Notes under the pieces: generated by a model
Told to the model about the DNA's origin: nothing
Seen by the model: only the letters and a program-made list of their open reading frames with translations
The model's database searches: none
Shown: piece after piece, positions 30,704 through 37,070 of the stretch
Position numbering within the stretch: the stretch's first letter is position 1
How the letters are laid out: every line of letters begins with the position of its first letter
From: Tepidibacter sp.
Lineage (GTDB): Bacteria > Bacillota > Clostridia > Peptostreptococcales > Peptostreptococcaceae
DNA length: 37,070 nt
Reading direction: 5' to 3'
NCBI RefSeq assembly: GCF_025210165.1
Contig: NZ_JAOASI010000067.1
Coordinates: 1-37,070 of the forward strand
Made by a program: the position numbers and the translations under genes

Positions 30704-32410
30704 CTACATTCTCTCAGGAGCTTCTACTCCAAGTAAAGAAAGTGCATTTTTTATAGTTTGCTTTGTAGCTAAAACAAGAGCAAGTCTTGCCTTTCTAACT
30801 TTTTCATCTTCTACTATTATAGAATTATCATGGTAGAACTTATTAAATGCTTGTGCTAAATCAACTACATATCTTGCTATTATATGAGGCTCGTTGTTTT
30901 TGATTACATCTTCTACAGCTTTAGGTAAGTTTCCTATTTCCTTTATAACATTAACACTATCATCATCTGATAATATAGAAAAATCAACGTCTGAAGTTAC
31001 TTCTTCATTTGCTTTTCTAAGAACAGAGCAAGCTCTAGTATGAGTGTATTGAACATACGGTCCTGTTTCTCCCTGAAAATCTAAAGTTCTATCCCAAGAA
31101 AACTCATAATCCTTTATTCTATTGTTTGATAGTTCTTGGAATACTACAGCTCCTACTCCTATTTGCTTAGCTATAGTATCTATATTCTCAATATCTATAT
31201 TTTTCTTTTGATTTTTTATTATTTCCTTAGTTGCATCTATTGCTTTGTTTAAAACATCTTCAAGGAAAACTACTCTTCCTTTTCTTGTAGACATAGTTCC
31301 TTCTTCAAGACTTACCATTCCAAATGGAACGTGTACACAGTCTTTAGCCCAATCAAATCCCATAAGTTCTACAACCTTCATCCATTGCTTAAAGTGAAGT
31401 ATTTGTTGCGATCCAACTACGTATATATTTTTATAAAAATCATATGTTTCTTTTCTATAAGTTGCAGCTGCTATATCTCTTGTTAAGTAAAGAGTTGACC
31501 CATCACTCTTAGTTATAAGTGCTGGAGGCATATTATATTCTTCAAGATCTACTATATTAGCTCCTTTAGATTCCTTTAATATATCTTTTTCTTTCATTAT
31601 ATCTATCATTCTAGGCATTTTATCAGAATAGAAACTCTCTCCTGCATATGAATCAAATTCTACTCCTAGTAAATCGTAAACTCTATTAAACTCTTCTAAG
31701 CTCACTTCTCTAAACCACGACCATAATTTAACTGCTTCTTCTTCTCCATCTTCAAGCTTTCTAAACCACATTCTAGCATCTTCGTCCATTGATGGATCTT
31801 TTTCAGCTTCATCGTGGAACTGAACATACAATTTAAGTAAAGTTTTTATAGGAGCTTGTTTTACTTCTTCTTCATCTCCCCATTTTTTGAATGCAACTAT
31901 AAGCTTACCAAACTGTGTTCCATAATCCCCTAAATGATTTATTCTTATAGTATCAAATCCTAGTGCCTTATATGCCTTATAAAGAGAATTACCTATTACA
32001 GTACTTCTGATATGTCCTATATGAAAAGGCTTAGCTATATTAGGAGATGAGAATTCAACTATAACTTTTTTACCTTCTCCTAAATTACTCTTACCGTAAT
32101 CATCTTTTTTATTTAAAACCTCTGTAACTACTGATTTAGCTAAAGAAGATTTATCTATGAAAAAATTTATATAAGCTCCTGCCGTCTCTACTTTTTGTAT
32201 TAAATCAGTTTTTTCTATCTTTTCACAAAGCTCACTTGCTATCATATTAGGAGCTTTTCTAAAAACTTTAGCTAATTTAAAGCACGGAAATGCATAATCT
32301 CCCATATCCTTGTTTGGTGGTATTTCTATTAAAGAAATAATCTCTTCTAAACTTAAATCTGAAACTTGAGCTGATATAATATCTGCTACCTCTAATTTAA
32401 AATCCTTCAT
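30704..32410 (-). CDS. argS: Arginyl-tRNA synthetase
   Basis: Class I aminoacyl-tRNA synthetase charging tRNA-Arg. Seen: N-terminal Arg-specific additional domain (1-85), ATP-binding HIGH (His130-His133) in SSPNIAKPFHIGHIRSTVIGN, NHLGDYGTQFGKL, and a KMSKS-equivalent region in which MSTRKGRVV replaces the usual motif, as is common in ArgRS. The DALR anticodon-binding domain ends ...LSLLGVEAPERM. Length 568 is normal. It is monocistronic, with its own promoter and a T-box leader that should couple expression to uncharged tRNA-Arg. Confidence 0.97.
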   Translation of the reverse strand: MKDFKLEVADIISAQVSDLSLEEIISLIEIPPNKDMGDYAFPCFKLAKVFRKAPNMIASELCEKIEKTDLIQKVETAGAYINFFIDKSSLAKSVVTEVLNKKDDYGKSNLGEGKKVIVEFSSPNIAKPFHIGHIRSTVIGNSLYKAYKALGFDTIRINHLGDYGTQFGKLIVAFKKWGDEEEVKQAPIKTLLKLYVQFHDEAEKDPSMDEDARMWFRKLEDGEEEAVKLWSWFREVSLEEFNRVYDLLGVEFDSYAGESFYSDKMPRMIDIMKEKDILKESKGANIVDLEEYNMPPALITKSDGSTLYLTRDIAAATYRKETYDFYKNIYVVGSQQILHFKQWMKVVELMGFDWAKDCVHVPFGMVSLEEGTMSTRKGRVVFLEDVLNKAIDATKEIIKNQKKNIDIENIDTIAKQIGVGAVVFQELSNNRIKDYEFSWDRTLDFQGETGPYVQYTHTRACSVLRKANEEVTSDVDFSILSDDDSVNVIKEIGNLPKAVEDVIKNNEPHIIARYVVDLAQAFNKFYHDNSIIVEDEKVRKARLALVLATKQTIKNALSLLGVEAPERM

Positions 32411-32456
32411 TTTCTATTCCTCCTATATATCTATCTTTGTTGAATATTTATATAAT

Positions 32457-32690
32457 GCAAAAAACTCCCATCTCTATAAAAAGAGACGAGAGTTATATCC
32501 CGTGTTACCACTCTTATTGATATATACCATATTATCTATACTATATATCCACTCATATGTTTTTAACGTAAACAACCCGTATTTCCCTACTTAAATTTCA
32601 GAAAATATTCTCAAGGATGCGTTTCAATAAGACTATGTTGCTAGACTTTCACCAACCACTAGCTCGCTAAAACAATCATCATATCTACTT
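32457..32690 (-). promoter_or_regulatory. T-box riboswitch of argS
   Basis: The minus-strand leader contains the conserved T-box sequence AAGAGTGGTAACACGGG (32499-32515), which pairs with the tRNA acceptor end. It is followed by an intrinsic terminator (AACTCTCGTCTCT/AGAGATGGGAGTT with TTTTTTGC, 32457-32494). Stem I begins at AGCGAGCTAGTGGTTGGTGAAAG (32646-32668). The CGC at 32619-32621, in GAAACGCATCC, is my candidate specifier codon, matching arginine. Uncharged tRNA-Arg would favour the antiterminator and read-through into argS. Confidence 0.88.
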
Positions 32691-32728
32691 TTCCTATCAT
32701 AGAATTTGTAATTTCAGTTTTACAATGT

Positions 32729-32757
32729 ATATTAACAGAATTTCAAAATAAAGTCAA
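32729..32757 (-). promoter_or_regulatory. Sigma-A promoter of argS
   Basis: Minus-strand TTGACT (32752-32757), 17 bases, TAATAT (32729-32734). Initiation near 32722 places the whole T-box in the leader. The promoter begins 7 bases after the stop codon of the preceding gene. Confidence 0.72.
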
Positions 32758-32763
32758 GCCGTT

Positions 32764-33789
32764 TTATTTATTTAAATTAACTATCTTTGTTTCATCTATT
32801 GATTTTATATTATTGCACCCTGTAAGTATCATAGCTTGCTTTAATTCATTTTTGAAATTATTTATAACTAGTTCTACACCTTCTTGTCTTCCTCCATACG
32901 ATCCCCATATTATAGGTCTAGCAGCTAAAACTGCATCTGCTCCAAGAGCTATATATTTTAATATATCAACACCTTGTCTTACAGATCCATCTGCAAGTAT
33001 AGTTATCTTGCCTTTTACTTTCTTGGCTATTTCAGGAAGAACCTCTGCAACTCCTAGTGTATGATCTAATATTCTTCCGCCATGATTAGAAACAACTATA
33101 GCAGCAGCCCCTACTTCAACAGCAAGTTCTGCTTCATCAGCAGTCATTATCCCTTTTAGTATAAAAGGTAGCTTAGTTGATGCTACTAACTCTTTTAATT
33201 CTTCTACAGTCTTAGGACCTACTGGTTGTCCATGAAGTGCCATAGTTATAAGTCCAGCTCCATCTATATCTACTCCTACAGCTAAAGCCCCTGCCTCTTC
33301 TGCTTTTCTTATGTTTTCTATTATCTTTTCATTTTCTCTAGGCTTTATTATAGGCACTCCAAATCCATCAACCTTTTTTAGAGAATTTAGTCCATCTACA
33401 AAAAATTGAGGATTACCACTGTCACCAGTCATAGCAAAAGTTCCTGAGTTTATACTTCCAATAACCACATCATCACTATACTCTTCTTCAGTTAAAAATC
33501 CTCCCATATTAATAGAACTACCTGTAACAGGAGCTGCTATTAAAGGTATATCTATTTTCTTACCAAATATTTCTGTGCTCATATCAGGATTTTTTGCATT
33601 ATGTATTGTTCTCAAGTTTACTTTAATATTGTTTAAAGATTCATAGTTTCTCTTAAATGTACTTCCAGTCTTAGTTCCTCCCATTCCAGGAACCTTTCCT
33701 GAACATAGGTTTCCATCACATTCTCTACAAAGACCACAGTATCCTTTCATTCTTTCTCTTGCAAGTTTTTTCACTTCATTTAAGTCCAT
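32764..33789 (-). CDS. FMN-dependent alpha-hydroxy-acid dehydrogenase-like protein with N-terminal cysteine cluster
   Basis: A flavin TIM barrel of the LldD/glycolate oxidase family. Seen: IPLIAAPVTGSS near the N-terminus, the substrate/FMN region VGVDIDGAGLITM, PFILKGIMTADEA, the catalytic-His motif VVSNHGGRILDHT and ILADGSVRQGVDILKYIALGADAV. I chose the ATG at 33789 (MDLNEVKK...), 6 bases after GGGGGAG, over an upstream in-frame ATG. The unusual part is residues 18-29, YCGLCRECDGNLC (CX2CX2CX4C), which standard lactate oxidases lack; it could bind an Fe-S cluster or zinc. It overlaps the DUF523 gene by 14 bases. Substrate is not known. Confidence 0.82.
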   Translation of the reverse strand: MDLNEVKKLARERMKGYCGLCRECDGNLCSGKVPGMGGTKTGSTFKRNYESLNNIKVNLRTIHNAKNPDMSTEIFGKKIDIPLIAAPVTGSSINMGGFLTEEEYSDDVVIGSINSGTFAMTGDSGNPQFFVDGLNSLKKVDGFGVPIIKPRENEKIIENIRKAEEAGALAVGVDIDGAGLITMALHGQPVGPKTVEELKELVASTKLPFILKGIMTADEAELAVEVGAAAIVVSNHGGRILDHTLGVAEVLPEIAKKVKGKITILADGSVRQGVDILKYIALGADAVLAARPIIWGSYGGRQEGVELVINNFKNELKQAMILTGCNNIKSIDETKIVNLNK

Positions 33790-34246
33790 TTTCTTCTCCC
33801 CCTTCAAAGTATTTTTCTGATTTTAAATCTATACCATCCTTTATTAAAAGAGCGGCAGTTATTCCATATCCATCTATAAGGTTTGATTTAAAGCTTCCAT
33901 CATATACTTGATTACTTCCACAGGAAGGGCTTTTTTCCTTTAATATAGCCTTATTTATTCCTAAATTTCTACATATTTTTAATGTCTCATATGCACCCTT
34001 TAAAAATTCTTTGGTTACATCTAATCCTTCTTTATTAATAACTTTAGCCTTACCATTTATTACATCATCAGCACTTCCTCCAACAATTTCTGCTGGAATT
34101 CTAGGGGTACAAAGCCCCCCTAGTTGTTCAGGACATACAGGAACTATATTTTTATCCTTTAAATAATTTATAAGCTTATCATTCTTGTTATTGCCTCCAT
34201 TGTACTTACAGTCAACTCCAATTAAACAAGCAGAAACCAAAATCAC
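33776..34246 (-). CDS. DUF523 / TudS-like thiouracil desulfidase family protein
   Basis: 156 residues. N-terminal ILVSACLIGVDCKYNGGNNKN carries the conserved Cys pair (residues 7 and 13), and LKEKSPSCGSNQVYDG the third Cys; CPEQLGGLCTPR is also conserved. In characterised DUF523 members (TudS) three cysteines hold a [4Fe-4S] cluster that removes sulfur from thiolated uracil, so a salvage or detoxification role is plausible. Start codon is GTG at 34246, 5-6 bases after AGGAGATGG. It lies 11 bases after mutS2 and overlaps the FMN dehydrogenase gene, so the three form one operon. Confidence 0.85.
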   Translation of the reverse strand: MILVSACLIGVDCKYNGGNNKNDKLINYLKDKNIVPVCPEQLGGLCTPRIPAEIVGGSADDVINGKAKVINKEGLDVTKEFLKGAYETLKICRNLGINKAILKEKSPSCGSNQVYDGSFKSNLIDGYGITAALLIKDGIDLKSEKYFEGGEENGLK

Positions 34247-34257
34247 ACTACCATCTC

Positions 34258-36630
34258 CTATTTAAATTCAACTATAGTAACTCCTGCTCCACCTTCTCCA
34301 TATATTCCATCTCTATAACTTTTTATATGTTTATGTTTTTTTAACATTTCCTTTATTCCAGCTTTTAATACACCTGTTCCTATACCATGTATTATAGTAG
34401 CCTTTGCTGTCCCTGCTAAATAAGCATCATCTAAATATTTATCTACCTCTACCATAGCTTCTTCAAGGTTCATACCTCTTAAGTCAATTTCTTGCTTTAT
34501 ATTAAATTTCTTTTTCTTAAGTATCTTACCTGCACCAGATTTTAGAACATCCTTCTTACTCGATTTTATTTGCTCTAAAGATGCAAAAGGCAGAGTCATC
34601 TTCATAATACCTATTTGAACCAAAGCTTCTTTTTTATCGTTATCAACAGATAATACACTTCCCTGCTGGTTAAGTGTTACTACCTTTACATCATCTCCAG
34701 CCTTTAAGTTCTTGATAGCTTTTTTAGCAACCTTAGGTACTATCATATCCTTTACATTAGAATGTAGACCCTTCATTGACTCGTTCATTTCTCTTCTTAA
34801 GTTTTCTATCTCTCTATTTTTATCTTTATCCACACCATGCTTTTGAAGCTTTCTAATTTCTTTAATTATCATATCAGCTTCTTCCTTAGAATCCCTCATA
34901 ATCTTTAAAGCATCTCTTTTGGCTTCATTGATTATTTTATCTCTTTGAACTGATATCCTCTCAGTTTTTACAAGAAGTTCTTCTTTTAATTTTCTAACTT
35001 CTTCTCTAAGTCTTTTAGCTTCTTCTTTTTCTTTTAATGTTTCTATTCTATTCTTTTCTATATTTTGAAGTAAATCCTCAAACTCTATATTTTCACTGTT
35101 TATAAAGTTTTTAGCCTTTTGTATTATATAATCACCAAGTCCAAGCCTTTTAGATATTTCAAATGCATTTGACTTACCAGGAACTCCTATTAAAAGCTTG
35201 TACGTAGGACTTAAAGTTTGAACATTAAATTCTACTGCAGCATTTTCAACTCCTTCTTTAGTAAGTGCATAGTGCTTAAGTTCACTATAGTGAGTTGTAG
35301 CTATTGTAATAGCCTTAAGATCATATAAATCATTAAGTATTGCCATTGCAAGTGCAGCTCCCTCAACAGGATCAGTACCAGCTCCAAGTTCATCAAATAA
35401 TACAAGTGAATTAGTAGTTACTTCCTTTAATATATCAACAATATTAGTCATATGAGATGAGAAGGTTGATAAACTCTGCTCAATACTTTGCTCATCTCCT
35501 ATATCTGCAAATATATTATCAAATATACACATATAACTTCCATAATCTGCTGGTATATGAAGACCACTTTGAGTCATAAGAGAGAATAAACCGACCGTTT
35601 TAAGAGTTACTGTCTTACCTCCAGTATTAGGACCAGTTACAACTAATGTATTAAATTTTTTTCCAATCCATATATTACTCGGTACAACCTCTTTTGGATC
35701 AAGTAAAGGATGTCTACCATTTTTTATATTAAGACTTTTATCCTCACTTATCGTAGGTTCAATAGCCTTCATTGAAAAAGATAATTTACCCTTAGCAAAT
35801 ATAAAATCTACCTTTCCAAGTATTTTTCCATTAGATATAATTTCATCTGCAACCTCTCCAATAAAGCTTGAAAGTTCGCTAAGTATTCTCTCTATCTCTT
35901 CTCTTTCTTTAAGCTTAAGCTCTCTTAACTCATTGTTCATATTTACAATAGACATAGGTTCTATAAATAAAGTAGCACCAGATGAAGATTGATCGTGTAT
36001 AATTCCGGCTACATTCGATCTATATTCTTGTTTTACAGGTACTACAAACCTATCTCCTCTTACAGTAATTATTGCATCCTGTAAATATTTTTGATAAGTT
36101 GTTGAAGATATTATAGAGTTAAGCTTTGATCTTATAGATTGATTCTTTTGAACAATTCCACGTCTTAAACTCTTAAGAGTATGACTTGCATTATCAGACA
36201 TCTCTACTTCACTTACAATAGAATTAAATATTTTATCCTCTATATCCTTAAAAATATGAAGACTATCTGTTAAAGACTGTATTATAGGATACGATTCATC
36301 TTCTGATTTTCCTATACTATTTTTTAAAACTCTAGCACATCTTAAAGTATCTGCAACCATTAAAAGCTGTCCCATATCTAGAGATGAACCTATTTTTGTC
36401 TTCTTTGCAAGCATCTCTACATCATGTATTCCACCAAGAGGAACAGATCCTCTTTTAATTATTATAGACTGAGCCTCACTTGTTTCCTTTTGCATCTGAA
36501 CAACTTCCTCACGATTAGTAGATGGAGCTAACTCATCTACATATCTTCTTCCAAGTGATGAAGCTACCTTTCCTTTTAACATATCTATTATTTTAAAATA
36601 TTCTAAAACTCTTAATGATTTTTTATTCAT
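34258..36630 (-). CDS. mutS2: MutS2 family ATPase/endonuclease
   Basis: 790 residues, standard for MutS2. Core and lever regions are at 1-300, the ATPase domain has Walker A GPNTGGKT (333-340), DIGDEQSIEQSLSTFSSHM and LVLFDELGAGTDPVEG, and a long coiled coil lies at about 510-620 (ENIEKNRIETLKEKEEAKRLREEV...). A C-terminal Smr nuclease domain holds IDLRGMNLEEAMVEVDKYL and IIHGIGTGVLKAGI. It lacks the N-terminal mismatch-recognition domain of MutS. Members act in recombination control and, in Bacillus, in splitting collided ribosomes. RBS AGGAGG. It follows a 54-residue membrane protein gene by 19 bases. Confidence 0.96.
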   Translation of the reverse strand: MNKKSLRVLEYFKIIDMLKGKVASSLGRRYVDELAPSTNREEVVQMQKETSEAQSIIIKRGSVPLGGIHDVEMLAKKTKIGSSLDMGQLLMVADTLRCARVLKNSIGKSEDESYPIIQSLTDSLHIFKDIEDKIFNSIVSEVEMSDNASHTLKSLRRGIVQKNQSIRSKLNSIISSTTYQKYLQDAIITVRGDRFVVPVKQEYRSNVAGIIHDQSSSGATLFIEPMSIVNMNNELRELKLKEREEIERILSELSSFIGEVADEIISNGKILGKVDFIFAKGKLSFSMKAIEPTISEDKSLNIKNGRHPLLDPKEVVPSNIWIGKKFNTLVVTGPNTGGKTVTLKTVGLFSLMTQSGLHIPADYGSYMCIFDNIFADIGDEQSIEQSLSTFSSHMTNIVDILKEVTTNSLVLFDELGAGTDPVEGAALAMAILNDLYDLKAITIATTHYSELKHYALTKEGVENAAVEFNVQTLSPTYKLLIGVPGKSNAFEISKRLGLGDYIIQKAKNFINSENIEFEDLLQNIEKNRIETLKEKEEAKRLREEVRKLKEELLVKTERISVQRDKIINEAKRDALKIMRDSKEEADMIIKEIRKLQKHGVDKDKNREIENLRREMNESMKGLHSNVKDMIVPKVAKKAIKNLKAGDDVKVVTLNQQGSVLSVDNDKKEALVQIGIMKMTLPFASLEQIKSSKKDVLKSGAGKILKKKKFNIKQEIDLRGMNLEEAMVEVDKYLDDAYLAGTAKATIIHGIGTGVLKAGIKEMLKKHKHIKSYRDGIYGEGGAGVTIVEFK

Positions 36631-36649
36631 ATTTCCTCCTTAAAATTAC

Positions 36650-36814
36650 CTAAATGTCATTCTTATCTATATATATATCTAGAGCCTTTATTCCTCTTCT
36701 CGCAAGCTTGATAAATAGTATAAAACAGTAAATACTAATCCCAAAAACTCCTAACATAAATATCATATATATAAACATAAAGCCGCCCACAAATGATGGA
36801 TTACCTATATCCAT
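36650..36814 (-). CDS. Small single-span membrane protein upstream of mutS2
   Basis: 54 residues: MDIGNPSFVG, then a hydrophobic stretch from about residue 11 to 36 (GFMFIYMIFMLGVFGISIYC...), then a basic KLARRGIKALDIYIDKNDI tail. One transmembrane helix is predicted, with the positively charged end inside. RBS AAGGGGTG lies 7 bases before the ATG. It ends 19 bases before mutS2 and should be cotranscribed with it. I do not recognise the family. The coding call rests on the RBS, an intact frame and a sensible topology. Confidence 0.65.
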   Translation of the reverse strand: MDIGNPSFVGGFMFIYMIFMLGVFGISIYCFILFIKLARRGIKALDIYIDKNDI

Positions 36815-36944
36815 AATTATCACCCCTTAAATTTAACCCTAACTTATATTTTATCAATAAAAGCTATTATATGTAAGTATAAAAATTTTTTTTACCCATT
36901 TGTATTATTAGTATATTTTTTTATTAATATAATCTATTGTGCTA

Positions 36945-36984
36945 GTTGAAATCAATTTACTTAATATGGTAAATTGATTTCAAC
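36945..36984. repeat. Perfect 16-bp inverted repeat
   Basis: GTTGAAATCAATTTAC and GTAAATTGATTTCAAC flank an 8-base centre. No U-tract follows on either strand in the right direction (on the minus strand the T-run precedes the stem), so it is not a classical terminator. It lies between the preceding gene's stop codon and the mutS2 operon. It could be an operator or transcript-end structure. The remaining gap (36815-36944) is AT-rich with no convincing promoter or gene. Confidence 0.5.
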
Positions 36985-37021
36985 AAAAAAATATCCTCTT
37001 AACTTCAAACGTATGGTTATA

Positions 37022-37070
37022 TTATCCAAATGCTAAAGACTTAATTCTTGATATATCTTCATCTTTTCCA
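37022..37070 (-). CDS. C-terminal tip of an unidentified gene (cut by window edge)
   Basis: The minus strand is open from the window end to TAA at 37022-37024 and reads GKDEDISRIKSLAFG. It is too short to assign. The only support is the open frame and its position upstream of the mutS2 operon on the same strand. Confidence 0.35.
   Translation of the reverse strand, partial: GKDEDISRIKSLAFG

Overview
The window is AT-rich, low-GC Firmicute DNA. It has Clostridia-type ribosome binding sites (GGGGGA or AGGAGG), a T-box leader on argS, and a complete chromosomal Wood-Ljungdahl (reductive acetyl-CoA) cluster. From memory, the order mutS2 / DUF523 / FMN dehydrogenase / argS / radical SAM / phosphotransacylase / cooS...acsB-gcvH matches Clostridioides difficile and its relatives in Peptostreptococcaceae. 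I could not check this by search, so the host is best described as a Peptostreptococcaceae-like anaerobe.

Left flank (1-4730): the 3' end of an IS3-family insertion sequence, a PcrA/UvrD-type helicase (minus), an RNase H-fold exonuclease (plus), a fragment of a repeat that recurs at 29.2 kb, a GGDEF diguanylate cyclase (minus), and tRNA-Ser(GCU) and tRNA-Gly(UCC) (minus).

Central region (4782-23549, all minus strand, read right to left): cooS, cooC, fhs, fchA, folD, metV, metF, lpdA, acsF, acsD, acsC, acsE, acsB, gcvH, then an internal terminator, then acsV (RACo), then an internal promoter, then cooT, a DUF3842 gene and a histidine-rich small protein. Together these encode the methyl branch (formyl-THF synthetase, cyclohydrolase, dehydrogenase, methylene-THF reductase), methyl transfer to the corrinoid iron-sulfur protein, CO dehydrogenase and acetyl-CoA synthase. 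They also encode two nickel-insertion ATPases, the corrinoid reactivator and a probable nickel-handling tail. Formate dehydrogenase, hydrogenase, Rnf and acetate kinase are not in the window. The leader upstream of cooS contains a good candidate Rex (NADH/NAD+ sensor) box and two candidate promoters.

Right flank (24089-37070): a phosphate acetyl/butyryltransferase, a TPR protein and a B12-binding radical SAM protein (minus). Then come a zinc-dependent phospholipase C-like protein and a 64-residue orphan (plus), and a roughly 200-bp imperfect palindromic repeat. These are followed by an unknown 311-residue protein, argS with its T-box leader, an FMN alpha-hydroxy-acid dehydrogenase with an extra cysteine cluster, a DUF523/TudS protein, mutS2, a 54-residue membrane protein missed by ordinary length cut-offs, and the 3' tip of another gene.

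The best candidate for an under-described system is the tail of the Wood-Ljungdahl operon: CooT, DUF3842 and a His-rich protein, with their own promoter and leader, working with two CooC-type ATPases. It resembles in logic, but not in sequence, the CooC-CooT-CooJ nickel delivery set of Rhodospirillum rubrum.
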